NCBI RefSeq assembly: GCF_949296715.1
Contig: NZ_CASFQD010000038.1
Span: 1-64,000 of the forward strand
Length of the DNA: 64,000 nucleotides
From: an uncultured Alistipes sp.
GTDB lineage: Bacteria; Bacteroidota; Bacteroidia; Bacteroidales; Rikenellaceae
Direction of reading: 5' to 3'
This document shows positions 18,041 to 28,048 of this stretch, piece by piece. The first letter of the stretch is position 1. The number at the start of each line of letters is the position of its first letter. A program made the position numbers and the translations under genes. The notes under the pieces are model-generated. The model was given only the letters and a program-made list of their open reading frames with translations. It was not told the DNA's origin and made no database searches.

Positions 18041-18076
18041 AACAGAAAATCTCCCTTTCCGGGGAGATTTTCTGTT
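18041..18076 (+). terminator. panCD terminator
   Basis: Fifteen-bp stem (18041-18055 with 18062-18076) with a six-base loop, then T residues. The next gene's -7 box starts 10 bases downstream. Confidence 0.85.
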
Positions 18077-18085
18077 TTTAATCGT

Positions 18086-18093
18086 TATATTTG
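18086..18093 (+). promoter_or_regulatory. -7 box of the DUF456-M16 unit (TATATTTG)
   Basis: An exact TAnnTTTG match; any -33 element would fall inside the upstream terminator stem, and no TTTG is visible there. Confidence 0.5.
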
Positions 18094-18187
18094 CGATTGG
18101 CGATTCCGCTGCAGGAGCCCGGCCACACCCCCGACGGCCGCCGGGACGCCCCCTCCGGCCCGATCACCTGAACTTAAACGACACGAG

Positions 18188-18700
18188 ATGGACATCACGC
18201 TTTCCGTCGCAGCCTTTCTCTTCTCGATCATCGGCACGGCCGGCTGCATCATTCCGGTGCTGCCCGGTACGGTCATGAGCTACGCCGGACTGCTGTGCGC
18301 CTACTTCACCTCCTACTCGCACATATCGACCCCGGCCGTGTGGATCTGGCTGGCCGTCTCCGTCGCGGTCTGCGCCGCCGACTACTTCCTGCCCGCCTGG
18401 ATGACCCGCCGCTTCGGCGGCTCGAAGGCCGGAGCCATCGGCGCCACCGTCGGCGTCATCGCGGGTTTCTTCCTCTTCCCGCCCTTCGGCGTCATCCTCG
18501 GCCCCTTCATGGGCGCCGTGCTGGGCGAGCTGCTCCACGACAAGAGCGACCCGGCCAAGGCCCTGCTCGTCGGCTTCGGCTCGTTCCTCTCGTTCATCGT
18601 CGGTACGGGGCTCAAGCTCGCCGCCTCGGTCGGCATGTTCATCCATGTCGCCACCGACACCTATCCCGTCGTGCGGGACTGGCTTGCAACGATTTTCTAA
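18188..18700 (+). CDS. DUF456 family membrane protein
   Basis: 170 aa with four to five hydrophobic segments. It fits the DUF456 family of small inner-membrane proteins of unknown function: GCIIPVLPGTVMSYAGLL near the start, ADYFLPAWMTRRFGGSKAG in the middle, and glycine-rich repeats GAIGATVGVIAGFF and GVILGPFMGAVLGEL that look like paired membrane helices. The M16 peptidase gene starts 17 bases after its stop, so the two are probably cotranscribed. Confidence 0.8.
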   Translation: MDITLSVAAFLFSIIGTAGCIIPVLPGTVMSYAGLLCAYFTSYSHISTPAVWIWLAVSVAVCAADYFLPAWMTRRFGGSKAGAIGATVGVIAGFFLFPPFGVILGPFMGAVLGELLHDKSDPAKALLVGFGSFLSFIVGTGLKLAASVGMFIHVATDTYPVVRDWLATIF

Positions 18701-18717
18701 CTCAATACCCATCGCGT

Positions 18718-21624
18718 ATGAACATGAAACGGTTTCTGATTCTGGCGGTCGTCGTGCTGTCGATGCTCGCCACGGCTTGTAGCAAGTACAAGTACGAAAC
18801 GGTCAAGGGTGATCCGATGAAGACCCGCATCTACACCCTGCCCAACGGCCTGAAAGTCTACATGAGCGTCAACAAGGAGGCGCCGCGTCTGCAGACGGCC
18901 ATCGCCGTGAAGGTCGGCGGCAAGAACGACCCCGCCGAGACGACCGGTCTGGCCCACTACTTCGAGCACCTGATGTTCAAGGGCACGCCCAACTACGGCA
19001 CTTCGGACTATGCCGCCGAGAAGCCCATGCTCGACGAGATCGAGCAGCTCTTCGAGGTCTACCGCCAGACGGAGGACGAGGTCGAGCGCGCGGCGATCTA
19101 CCACCGCATCGACTCGATCAGCTACGAGGCGTCGAAACTCGCCATTCCGAACGAGTACGACAAACTCATGTCGGCCATCGGCGCCAACGGCACGAACGCC
19201 TTTACGTCGCAGGACATGACCGTCTACGTTGAGGACATCCCCTCGAACCAGATCGAGAACTGGGCCAAAATCCAGGCCGACCGCTTCCGGAACCCCGTGA
19301 TCCGCGGCTTCCACACCGAGCTGGAGACCATCTACGAGGAGAAGAACATGTCGCTCACGCAGGACAGCCGCAAGGTCTGGGAGGCGATGGACGCCGCACT
19401 CTTCCCGCACCACCCCTACGGCACGCAGACCGTGCTGGGTACGCAGGAGCACCTGAAGAACCCCTCGATTACCAACGTCAAGAACTACCACAAGACCTAC
19501 TACGTGCCCAACAACATGGCCGTGTGCGTGGCCGGTGATTTCGATCCCGACGAGATGATCGCCACGATCGACAAGTACTTCGGCGACATGCAGCCCAACG
19601 AGAACCTGCCGAAGCTGGAGTTCGAGCCCGAGGCCCCGATCACCGAGCCCATCGTGCGCGAGGTCTACGGTCTGGAGGCCGAGAACGTCACGCTGGGCTG
19701 GCGTCTGCCGGGCGCCACGGACAAGTCATGGGACGTGGCCAACATCGTGGGCAGCATCATCTATAACGGACAGGCCGGTCTGATCGACCTCGACCTCGTA
19801 CAGCAGCAGAAGGTCCTGATGGCCTACGGCTACGCCTCGTCGCAGCCCGACTACGGACAGTTCATCGTCGCAGGCCGCCCGAAGGCCGGGCAGACGCTCG
19901 ACGAGGTGCGCGACCTGCTGCTCGCGGAGGTGGCCAAGCTGCGCACGGGCGACTTCGACGAGAAGCTCATCCAGGCAACGGTCAACAACTACAAGATGCA
20001 GCTCATGCGGCAGACCGAGGACAACAACAGCCGCGCCCTCGCCTTCGCCTACTCGTTCATCTACGGCACCGACTGGGCCGACGAGGTGCACCAGCTCGAC
20101 CGTATGTCGAAGATCACGAAGCAGGATGTCGTCGACTGGGCCAACAAGTACCTGGGCGAGCAGAGCTACGCCATCGTCTACAAGCGTGAGGGCGAGGACA
20201 AGAGCGTGCAGAAGATCGCCGCTCCGAAGATCACCCCGATCGTCACGAACCGCGACAAGCAGAGCGACTTCCTGACCTCGATCCAGCAGAGCACCGTGAA
20301 GCCCATCGAGCCCGTCTTCGTGAACTACGCGACCGACATGTCGCAGTTCGACGCCATGCCGGGCGTACACGTGCTCTACAAGCAGAACGAGATGAACGAC
20401 ATCTTCACGCTGATCTACGTCTTCAATACCGGCACGGAGAACGATCCCGAGCTGGGCATGGCCTTCGACTACGTGAGCTACCTCGGCACCGCGGAGATGA
20501 GCGCCGAGCAGATCGCCTCGGAGATGTACGACATCGCCTGCTCGTTCTCGATGCAGGCCGGCGCCAACCAGTCGTGGATCACGATCTCGGGCCTGAGCGA
20601 GAACATGCCCAAGGCGATGGAGATCGTCGAGGGGCTGCTCACCGGAGCACAGCCCGACGAGGCGATCCTCGCCAACATGAAGGAGGACACCATGAAGAGC
20701 CGCGCCGACGGCAAGCTCAGCCAGGGCCGCAACTTCGGCGCCCTGCAGCGCTACATGATGTACGGTCCGGAGTTCATCGCCCGCACGACGCTGTCGAACG
20801 ACGCCCTGAAGGCGCTGACCTCCGAGCAGCTGCTCGCAAAGGTGCGCTCGCTCATGGGCAAGCAGCACGAGGTGCTCTACTACGGCCCGCAGCCGCAGAA
20901 GGAGCTGCAGGCGACGCTCGCCGAATACCACAAGGTCGAGGGTGAGCTCGCACCGCTGGAGAAGAAGTTTACCCAGCCGCTCCTGACCGACAAGAACGAG
21001 GTGCTGCTGGCCCAGTACGACGCCAAGCAGCTCTACTACCTCCAGTACTCGAACCGCGGCGAGAAGTTCGACCTCGCGGCCGATCCCGCCATCACGCTCT
21101 ACAACGAGTATTTCGGCGGCAGCATGAATGCCATCGTCTTCCAGGAGATGCGCGAGGCACGCGGTCTGGCCTACTCCGCGTCGGCATGGCTCTCGACGCC
21201 GTCGTTTGCCGACGGCAGCTACAGCTACATGGCCTTCATCGCCACGCAGAACGACAAGATGCAGCAGGCCATCGAGGCATTCGACGAGATCATCAACGAC
21301 ATGCCCGAGTCGGAGGCCGCCTTCCAGATCGCCAAGGAGTCGCTCATCTCTCGCCTGCGCACCGAGCGCACGGTACGCGACCAGGTGCTGTGGTCGTACA
21401 TCTCGTTGCGCGACATGGGGCTGACCGAAGATCGTGACAAGCAGATCTTCGAGAAGGTCCAGACGATGACGCTCGACGACGTGAAGGCCGCACAGGAGCA
21501 GTGGGTCAAGGACCGTCCCTATGTCTACGCCATTCTGGGCGACATCAAGGACCTCGACCTGAACTACCTCAAGACGCTCGGTCCGATCAAGACCCTCTCG
21601 CAGGAGGAGATCTTCGGATATTGA
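18718..21624 (+). CDS. M16 family zinc metallopeptidase lipoprotein (two-unit, pitrilysin-like)
   Basis: 968 aa. Lipoprotein signal ending LATAC (Cys21). The N-terminal M16 unit carries the inverted zinc motif HxxEH as HYFEH (residues 80-84), with the third-ligand region ETIYEEKN downstream. The C-terminal unit (from about residue 520) keeps the fold and substrate-shaping block FGGSMNAIVFQEMREARGL but lacks a second HxxEH, as expected for a single-chain M16 enzyme. Likely role: degrading peptides in the periplasm or at the outer membrane. Confidence 0.93.
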   Translation: MNMKRFLILAVVVLSMLATACSKYKYETVKGDPMKTRIYTLPNGLKVYMSVNKEAPRLQTAIAVKVGGKNDPAETTGLAHYFEHLMFKGTPNYGTSDYAAEKPMLDEIEQLFEVYRQTEDEVERAAIYHRIDSISYEASKLAIPNEYDKLMSAIGANGTNAFTSQDMTVYVEDIPSNQIENWAKIQADRFRNPVIRGFHTELETIYEEKNMSLTQDSRKVWEAMDAALFPHHPYGTQTVLGTQEHLKNPSITNVKNYHKTYYVPNNMAVCVAGDFDPDEMIATIDKYFGDMQPNENLPKLEFEPEAPITEPIVREVYGLEAENVTLGWRLPGATDKSWDVANIVGSIIYNGQAGLIDLDLVQQQKVLMAYGYASSQPDYGQFIVAGRPKAGQTLDEVRDLLLAEVAKLRTGDFDEKLIQATVNNYKMQLMRQTEDNNSRALAFAYSFIYGTDWADEVHQLDRMSKITKQDVVDWANKYLGEQSYAIVYKREGEDKSVQKIAAPKITPIVTNRDKQSDFLTSIQQSTVKPIEPVFVNYATDMSQFDAMPGVHVLYKQNEMNDIFTLIYVFNTGTENDPELGMAFDYVSYLGTAEMSAEQIASEMYDIACSFSMQAGANQSWITISGLSENMPKAMEIVEGLLTGAQPDEAILANMKEDTMKSRADGKLSQGRNFGALQRYMMYGPEFIARTTLSNDALKALTSEQLLAKVRSLMGKQHEVLYYGPQPQKELQATLAEYHKVEGELAPLEKKFTQPLLTDKNEVLLAQYDAKQLYYLQYSNRGEKFDLAADPAITLYNEYFGGSMNAIVFQEMREARGLAYSASAWLSTPSFADGSYSYMAFIATQNDKMQQAIEAFDEIINDMPESEAAFQIAKESLISRLRTERTVRDQVLWSYISLRDMGLTEDRDKQIFEKVQTMTLDDVKAAQEQWVKDRPYVYAILGDIKDLDLNYLKTLGPIKTLSQEEIFGY

Positions 21625-21680
21625 TCCCTGCAAGCGAAACCCGGTGACGGGGCCAGCCGGCCCCGCCGCCGGATGACCAG

Positions 21681-21715
21681 GAGCGGGCTGCCGTTATACC
21701 GGCAGCCCGCTCTTT
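21681..21715 (+). terminator. M16 peptidase terminator
   Basis: GC-rich 13-bp stem (21681-21693 with 21700-21712), loop TTATAC, then TTTT. Confidence 0.85.
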
Positions 21716-21877
21716 TCGTATGCCCCCGTTGCGTATGCGCACGGACAGTGAACCGGGACGGATGGCTCCCTGCTCCCCATCTTTCCTGCTCCACGTCACC
21801 CCTGCTCCGGCCCACACAAAAAGCGGCGGGGTCCGTCTTTCGCCGAACCCCGCCGATCCCGGACGCGGCCGCGCCCG

Positions 21878-24800
21878 TCAGTCAAGCTCTATATCGCGCA
21901 CACAGCGGATTACGGATGCCTCAGCGGGTTTGACAATCGTAACATGGCCGTCCCTGCAGTACCAGGAGGATTCATAGGCCTCATACTGTTTTCCGTACTG
22001 GCCGAAAGAGTAGAACGTGCTGACAAAGGTATAATGCCCGCTCCACCAGTTGCTGTTCACATCCGCGGTAATATAGTTCGACATAAGGCTGGCCTCTCGG
22101 ATATTGGGAACCCGGTAACCCTCGGGACACGGGGATTCGCCGTTCTCGAGCAGGGTCTTCAACGCCGGATAATTGCTCGCATAGCTGACCTCCGGGCCCG
22201 TTTCAAATGCCGAATAGGTCCGGGAGTTGGGTGAATATTCGTCACTGGGGTCCAATTCGCCTGAAACGTCAATACTGCGGATCGATTTTTTATTGATACG
22301 GGTGAGATTAAACCGATACACCGAATTCTTGTCGTTGGTTTCATTCACGGTCTCGAAAACGACGGAAAAATCGGGCATCTTATCGGCATCGTTCAGATTG
22401 GCGACAGCCTCCTGCTCGGTTGCCGGGTCCATACCGAGATTGCGTACACACCGCACGGCATAGCGTCCCGGTTTGACATTGGCATATTGCTGATAAGCAC
22501 TCGTCGACAAGCCCTCCTCCGCCCACAACATCGTGGGATAATTGCTGTAGTTGCCATCCTTGCCCCACAGGGTGCTGCTGACCACATGCAGACGCCACAG
22601 TACGGCCCCGTTCGCATTCGTTTCGTTCACGCCGTAATTATTGTACCGGTCATACAGCCACGCATCCTCATGGATTCCGCCGTCTCCGATATAGAGGGCC
22701 GTCAGCTGCTGGATCGACGCAATGTACCAACGGATCTCCGAGGGGTCGATCAAGCCGTTCCCGTTGTTGTCGCGATTGCGCATGAGACAGGTGTAACGGG
22801 CTGTCGCCAGGTCATCCTCATCCCTGAGAAAGATCAGGTTATAATCATTTTCCCGGTCATAATCGAGGTAATCGGTCCAATACCTGTAATTGAACCTACC
22901 GTAGCCGTCCGTCAACTGCCACAACCGCGCCGTATTGTACAAGCCGTTCGATCGGGAATTGTTGCCGTAATTGGGACGATAGACTGCCCCGTCCGAATAT
23001 CTTTCGTTGCGGTTGTAAAACCAGAGAGTTCCTTCCGACTCGTCGATCACCTCACAACCCCAGGCCGTGTTCAGGTCGGAACGGGTGACATCGTAAACGG
23101 ACTGGATAGACCGCTGGCGGATCGTCACGACGCTGCCCGTCGCCGAGCTGTCGCCGTCGGCACTGAACTGCGTATCGCACAGGATGTGCATCATGCGGTT
23201 GTCCTGATTGACAAACTCCTTCCACAACGTGGGACGCACCTCCCCCGAGATGGGGTCGCGGTCGTAATAGAACTCGTCGACGAAGATGGTCACATAAATC
23301 CGGTAACGCCAGTAGATTTCGGGATGATCGGGATACTGCTGCTTGAGCTCGGGGTCCTCCTCCTTCCGAAAATCGTTCGGCAGGTTCTGGTCGAAAAGGG
23401 TCTTCTGCTCCCGCATATACTGGCAGAACTCCAGCACATCCATCACCTCGTCGGGATGGTACGACCGGTTTCTCTTGCTGTACTGCCCCGTACTGGTGTC
23501 GATCTCGTTCACGCGGAACCACACCCACTTGTAATCAAGTCCGTTGGGAATCTCCACGCCGTTGACACGTTCGGGCATGCCCTCGCGGCCGAAGGGGGTC
23601 TTGACATACCAGGTGACATCCTCCGGCGTGATGTTTTCCTGATCGAAGACGAACACACGCTGCCCGTAGTGCGCATCGAAGGTATAGACCGACTCCTTGG
23701 CGATGTAGACGTGGCCGGCCGCACCCGACTCGTTCTCCACATCGGTCGAGACCTCAACCTGGATGCTCTCCACGCCCTTGATCGTAATCGTATAGGTGTA
23801 GTGCGTATTGCGGTTCACGCTATAATCATCCATGTCATAATCATCCATGTCGGTACCGATGTCGCCCAGATGAATGCAGTACACCACATCGGCGTTGAGC
23901 GTCTGGGCCGGAGCACCCACACCCACATCGACATCCATCGCCACCTCGCCCTTGATAATCAGATAGGTCGCCGTCTCGGGAGCATACTCCCACAGGCCGT
24001 CGGTCGTGTCGTACACCCCAGCCGCATCCTTGATCCGCCTGTCACGCAGGTGGTAGTCTCCATTTACGGACTTCTTGGCCTCGGGACGGTTCTCGTACAT
24101 GTAGAACGAAAAGCCATGCTCCGCGCCATCCTCTACCTGAACGGACTGGCCACTGCTGTTGACATAGGTGAAGGTCTTTAACGTCAGGCTCTCAAAGGCC
24201 ACTGCATAAGTGTCGAAGAATCCCGCATCGGCATCATGGTTCCCGGTGCCGGCACTGCGTTCAAAGAGATAACTGCCGCGCGGCAGATTCACCACCTGCC
24301 ACGACTCGGGCGTGAAGCTCTTGATGCGCTGCGTGGTCTCGCCGTCCGACGTCGTGACGGAGGACTCGTTGCCGACAGCCGCACGGACACGCACCTCGAT
24401 CTTGGCATCGAGGCGCTTCAGCGGAACAGAGACCGTCCCGCCCGTCGACGAGGTGATACCGTTCTGCGTGATGGTAATTCCGTTCACATCGCCCGTCATG
24501 GGGAAACGGCCCGTGCGGTCCGTCGTGTCGTGGTTCAGCGTACCGACCATCTCCATCAGTTCGTCGCGGGTCTGGATGAAACCGAACATTTCGGACGAGA
24601 TGCTGAAAATATCGGTATCGAGATTGGCCACGATACAAATCTCACCTCCGGTAAGTTGCGGGACCTTCATCCGGATGGTACCGGTAGTTTTGGGCTCCGT
24701 GCTGCTCAACTGATTGTCGACCATCCAACAGTTCACATTGGCCGAAATCACGCTACTATGCGAATCCCGTTTGTTGCTGTTGTCAAAGAAATGGCCGGCA

Positions 24801-25036
24801 ACACGATTCCCGTTCTGATCGAAAAAGAACACATAAAGGTTCGAGACACGCGACTCGGCAACCTGTCCGAGCGTCGCACGCGTCGTGATCTGCACCTCGT
24901 CGAAATCGGTATGGCCGAAATCGAGATTCACCCATACTTCACCTTCGCCGATTTGCACCTGCGAGAGGTCCGGATCCTTGACACACCCCGCCATCAGCAG
25001 TCCGCAAAGGAAAAAGCAGTATATCAATCGTTTCAT
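21878..25036 (-). CDS. DUF4906-type fimbrial lipoprotein, probable tip/adhesin subunit
   Basis: 1052 aa, the last and largest gene of the fimbrial operon. Lipobox LMAGC (Cys18). An N-terminal fimbrillin-like region carries an arginine site (ITTRAT, Arg53) like those of the other subunits. A long beta-rich middle follows, then a C-terminal domain with EIRWYIASIQQLTALYIG and CPEGYRVPNIREASLM that recurs in Bacteroidales tip-type proteins. Size and last position suggest the tip or stalk adhesin; the ligand is unknown. Start set at 25036: CAGGG lies six bases before that ATG, though two in-frame starts lie upstream. A 15-base exact tandem duplication sits at 23822-23851. Confidence 0.78.
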   Translation of the reverse strand: MKRLIYCFFLCGLLMAGCVKDPDLSQVQIGEGEVWVNLDFGHTDFDEVQITTRATLGQVAESRVSNLYVFFFDQNGNRVAGHFFDNSNKRDSHSSVISANVNCWMVDNQLSSTEPKTTGTIRMKVPQLTGGEICIVANLDTDIFSISSEMFGFIQTRDELMEMVGTLNHDTTDRTGRFPMTGDVNGITITQNGITSSTGGTVSVPLKRLDAKIEVRVRAAVGNESSVTTSDGETTQRIKSFTPESWQVVNLPRGSYLFERSAGTGNHDADAGFFDTYAVAFESLTLKTFTYVNSSGQSVQVEDGAEHGFSFYMYENRPEAKKSVNGDYHLRDRRIKDAAGVYDTTDGLWEYAPETATYLIIKGEVAMDVDVGVGAPAQTLNADVVYCIHLGDIGTDMDDYDMDDYSVNRNTHYTYTITIKGVESIQVEVSTDVENESGAAGHVYIAKESVYTFDAHYGQRVFVFDQENITPEDVTWYVKTPFGREGMPERVNGVEIPNGLDYKWVWFRVNEIDTSTGQYSKRNRSYHPDEVMDVLEFCQYMREQKTLFDQNLPNDFRKEEDPELKQQYPDHPEIYWRYRIYVTIFVDEFYYDRDPISGEVRPTLWKEFVNQDNRMMHILCDTQFSADGDSSATGSVVTIRQRSIQSVYDVTRSDLNTAWGCEVIDESEGTLWFYNRNERYSDGAVYRPNYGNNSRSNGLYNTARLWQLTDGYGRFNYRYWTDYLDYDRENDYNLIFLRDEDDLATARYTCLMRNRDNNGNGLIDPSEIRWYIASIQQLTALYIGDGGIHEDAWLYDRYNNYGVNETNANGAVLWRLHVVSSTLWGKDGNYSNYPTMLWAEEGLSTSAYQQYANVKPGRYAVRCVRNLGMDPATEQEAVANLNDADKMPDFSVVFETVNETNDKNSVYRFNLTRINKKSIRSIDVSGELDPSDEYSPNSRTYSAFETGPEVSYASNYPALKTLLENGESPCPEGYRVPNIREASLMSNYITADVNSNWWSGHYTFVSTFYSFGQYGKQYEAYESSWYCRDGHVTIVKPAEASVIRCVRDIELD
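23822..23851 (-). repeat. 15-base exact tandem duplication within the DUF4906 gene
   Basis: Two identical copies of a 15-mer (23822-23836 and 23837-23851) encode the repeated MDDYD peptide near residue 400. Being in frame, copy-number change would lengthen or shorten an acidic loop without breaking the protein. Confidence 0.85.
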
Positions 25037-25050
25037 ATGCATCCCTGTTA

Positions 25051-26838
25051 TCAATTGAAAGTTATGTCACCGCCGCCGGTCTTCCAGTCTTCGACGACGA
25101 ACTCGAAATTACCCCGATAGGGATTATAGGTCACACCGACCTGCACACGAATGAAATCATTGCGCTTGATCTCATGCACATCGTTCGCCACACCCGTCTC
25201 GGGATCGATCGTGCGAAGAACGATATCTTCCCGCATGGAGGTCTCATGCAGCTGCTCAACCGGGAAAAGCACGAATTGCGACCACGCACCAAAGCCATTC
25301 CATCCGACGACATTGTTATTGCGGACGTTGATATAGGCGTCACCCCAATAGGTGTTCGACTTGAACAGGAAATATCCGTTGTTCGTATCGGAAACACTCA
25401 CGGTAAACGTATCCGCCCGGGTCTGATACTCCTCCCATCCGACCATCTGCAACCGCGCCGACTCGACCTCCGAATAGTTGGTCCGGATTCTCTCGATGTA
25501 GTCTTCTGTCTCCACGTTGCGGATATAGTAGGACGAGCCGCTTTTTACAAGTTGCCACACATAATTGTAATATCGCTCCTTCCTGCAATTCTCAAGCACC
25601 TGTTGCGGCGTATATCCATAATCCGGAGAGGCATATACCTTGTCATTCTCCACATAGAGGTACGAGTCCATCTCATAATTGTCCTCTCCGCGGCGTCGGA
25701 TAAGGAAATAGGGGCCCTCGGAGTCTATCTCCGAAAGGTAGTGTATGCGCTGACCTCCGTTTTTCTGTTCGTAATAATGATAATTGATAACATCCGCGCC
25801 GAGTTCCAGGGAATAGACATAGTTGTTGTCCAAATCGCGGCTTTCGTAGATCAGGCCGTCGAAAATCGTTGTCACGCCCATGTCTTTCGGGATAATCTGG
25901 TCCGGAACAAACGGTGTTATCGCATTGGCGTGCGTGGCAATCGGAGCGCCCTTGCCGTGATGGCCGGTCGCAATGGCATAATTTTCGTCGCTGTTAAGCC
26001 GAGAAAAGAGATAACAGGTCGACTGAGTAAAGTTATTACTGAATGTCAGGTCATTGATCTTCAGATCAATGTCGCTGTAATTACGCACGTCGATCCGGAT
26101 ACGGGCACTGGTATATTCCAGCTTGACCGATGTTTTGTTGACTCCGGCCACCAAATTGATGTTCTTCGAACAACTCTGCGGAATCAGCACATCACTCGGG
26201 CGCAGATACGGGAAAGACTCTCCCGCAATTTCCGGAATGCGCAACTGGATATTGTAAAAGTCTGCACAGTCCGGATTAAAATTCGCGATACCGGAATCCC
26301 GGTCAAAAGTCTCGACCAGCGTCTTGATCTGTGCCGCAACACCCGTGTTTCCAAAGGCATCCGATTCGGAATAATTGGCCACGGCAAGCAGGACATAATT
26401 GCCTCTCGCCAACTTCTCGACATCTCCGTGCTTGGGGTTGTCATAATCGAACGTCACGCGCACAACGCGGCTTTGGCCGAGAGTCTCGTCAATGGTTCCG
26501 GCATCGTTGACAAAACCGTTGGAGGCGTCAACGTCATTGTACCCCTGCGGATAGGCCGAATTATTGGGATCGAAAATATTACGGTAGGCCACAAGCCGGT
26601 TCTCGGAATAATCGATCAGAAAGAGCGAGATATGATCGATCACATTCACGTCGGCCTTCGACGCACGGGTTTCGGTCGAAGCGACAAGCGCCGAGAGGTC
26701 TGCCGTCAGCACAAGACTGGCAGGCTCGCGCACCTCCGGCTCCTTCCGGTCGCCTTCGTTCCCGGGATCGGCCTTGCAGCACCCGCCGGAAAGCGAGAGC
26801 AGCAGGGAAACAATCAGAAATATGAATATCTTACGCAT
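25051..26838 (-). CDS. Mfa2/FimB-like fimbrial lipoprotein with possible beta-trefoil insert
   Basis: 595 aa. Lipobox SGGC (Cys20). Residues of about 40-330 look like a fimbrillin/Mfa2-type beta domain (ISLFLIDYSENRLVAYRN), with an arginine site ETRAS at Arg58. Residues of about 375-530 hold three loosely similar units (YFLIRRRGEDNYEMDSYLYV; WQLVKSGSSYYIRNVETEDYI; NGYFLFKSNTYWGDAYINV), a pattern of ricin-like beta-trefoil lectins. The C-terminus ends FVVEDWKTGGGDITF, resembling the strand-swapping tails of neighbours. It could be an anchor or a sugar-binding accessory subunit. Lower GC than surrounding core genes. Confidence 0.68.
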   Translation of the reverse strand: MRKIFIFLIVSLLLSLSGGCCKADPGNEGDRKEPEVREPASLVLTADLSALVASTETRASKADVNVIDHISLFLIDYSENRLVAYRNIFDPNNSAYPQGYNDVDASNGFVNDAGTIDETLGQSRVVRVTFDYDNPKHGDVEKLARGNYVLLAVANYSESDAFGNTGVAAQIKTLVETFDRDSGIANFNPDCADFYNIQLRIPEIAGESFPYLRPSDVLIPQSCSKNINLVAGVNKTSVKLEYTSARIRIDVRNYSDIDLKINDLTFSNNFTQSTCYLFSRLNSDENYAIATGHHGKGAPIATHANAITPFVPDQIIPKDMGVTTIFDGLIYESRDLDNNYVYSLELGADVINYHYYEQKNGGQRIHYLSEIDSEGPYFLIRRRGEDNYEMDSYLYVENDKVYASPDYGYTPQQVLENCRKERYYNYVWQLVKSGSSYYIRNVETEDYIERIRTNYSEVESARLQMVGWEEYQTRADTFTVSVSDTNNGYFLFKSNTYWGDAYINVRNNNVVGWNGFGAWSQFVLFPVEQLHETSMREDIVLRTIDPETGVANDVHEIKRNDFIRVQVGVTYNPYRGNFEFVVEDWKTGGGDITFN

Positions 26839-26859
26839 GATTCCTCCGGATTAATCATA

Positions 26860-28041
26860 TCACAATTCGATATCGTAAGAGGAGTCGCGCACGTTCCAGT
26901 CAGCCGCAGTAATCGTCAACTCCACATCCGCTTCTGTAATCTTGACCGTGTAGGTATAGCGTTTTCCGGGCTGGTACTCCTCGGAAATCACCGCTCCGCT
27001 ATCGTCATACTCCGTTCCTTTGGGAAGAGTCACCCGATAGATGCCTTCTTCGGCATAGCGTGTAGTGAAACAGAATTGCAGATTGCCCGAGGAGGCCTGC
27101 GGAAGGATCAGCAGCCAACCGTTGTTCTCCGTGAACAGTCCGCCGTCCGTCGTTCCGGTCTGCGTATAGGCGAGAGCCTGTTTGACAGTCCCGGCCTGCG
27201 TATCCGTTGAAAATTCGACACCGCTGTTGTTCCAGTAATAGATACGTTCCGTCGCGGGCGGATTGTAGCCCATGCTCCAGAAAAAATCGTCCGAGACCGT
27301 CTCGGTACCGTACACCAGAATGCCGATCGACGCGAAATCCTTTGTATCGGCATTCTGAAGATAACACGAAGTCAGATAATCGGTATTGTCGAAGCTCGCT
27401 TCCACACGGAAACGCACGGCAGCCAGCGCATGCTTGAAATTCAGCGTCACGGGCCGCGACAGATCGACCTGCGGATTGGTCGTATCGACTTCGTTGTAGG
27501 CGACAAGCAGGTCCTCCTGATAGTCCGAGGTCGAGTAGGTCATGGCGAATGTCGTGGCATCGGAGGTCGAGAGCACCTGGTCGCCGAGTTCCTGCGGGAA
27601 GTAGCCGCGGAACTTGTACCGTCCGCCGACAAACCAGTAAAGGTCCGTTCCTTCGTAATTCCAGCTGTCGTAGGGGTTGCCGCCCGCCTTGTCGGCATAG
27701 ATCAGGCGCGTTCCCTCGAAAAGGTTTTTCACGGTTTTCTGCATACCGTCGGCATCCCTATACGTATAGTCCGCCCAAATACCGATCGCCTCGCCTTCCC
27801 CGCCGTTTCCGACCGGTGTGCAGGCCTGTTTGATCGAAATATCGCCCATATCGGTTTGGGAGCCGATGAGCGAACGGCTGGCGACGCCGTTTTTCTCCAT
27901 ATCGACACTCCACACGATGGGCACGGTCCCGGATTCGGGGACCCGGGGTATTTCCGCCGTGTGCTGTTTGCCGCAACCCGCAGCAGCGAGCAGCAGCAAA
28001 AGAGAATAGAGCGTAGTATGTCGTGCGTATGTTTTCATCAT
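26860..28041 (-). CDS. Fimbrillin family accessory lipoprotein
   Basis: 393 aa. Lipobox AAAGC (Cys23). Fimbrillin-like features: an arginine site GVASRSLIG (Arg56), the central block VTLNFKHALAAVRFRVE typical of Bacteroidales fimbrillins, a GKRYTYTVKI strand, and a C-terminal strand ADWNVRDSSYDIEL. It is therefore a polymerising or capping pilus subunit rather than an enzyme. Two adjacent ATG codons exist; the upstream one is used here. Seven bases separate it from the preceding gene. Confidence 0.8.
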   Translation of the reverse strand: MMKTYARHTTLYSLLLLLAAAGCGKQHTAEIPRVPESGTVPIVWSVDMEKNGVASRSLIGSQTDMGDISIKQACTPVGNGGEGEAIGIWADYTYRDADGMQKTVKNLFEGTRLIYADKAGGNPYDSWNYEGTDLYWFVGGRYKFRGYFPQELGDQVLSTSDATTFAMTYSTSDYQEDLLVAYNEVDTTNPQVDLSRPVTLNFKHALAAVRFRVEASFDNTDYLTSCYLQNADTKDFASIGILVYGTETVSDDFFWSMGYNPPATERIYYWNNSGVEFSTDTQAGTVKQALAYTQTGTTDGGLFTENNGWLLILPQASSGNLQFCFTTRYAEEGIYRVTLPKGTEYDDSGAVISEEYQPGKRYTYTVKITEADVELTITAADWNVRDSSYDIEL

Positions 28042-28048
28042 CCGAATA

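Noticed and set aside
20478..21509. Short Met/Ser/Arg-rich frames inside the M16 gene
   Set aside because: All are other-frame or antisense shadows of one continuous peptidase reading frame.
25174..27210. A 678-codon plus-strand frame across the fimbrial genes
   Set aside because: Ile/Arg/His-rich antisense shadow of the Mfa2-like and fimbrillin genes, which have lipoboxes and fimbrial motifs.
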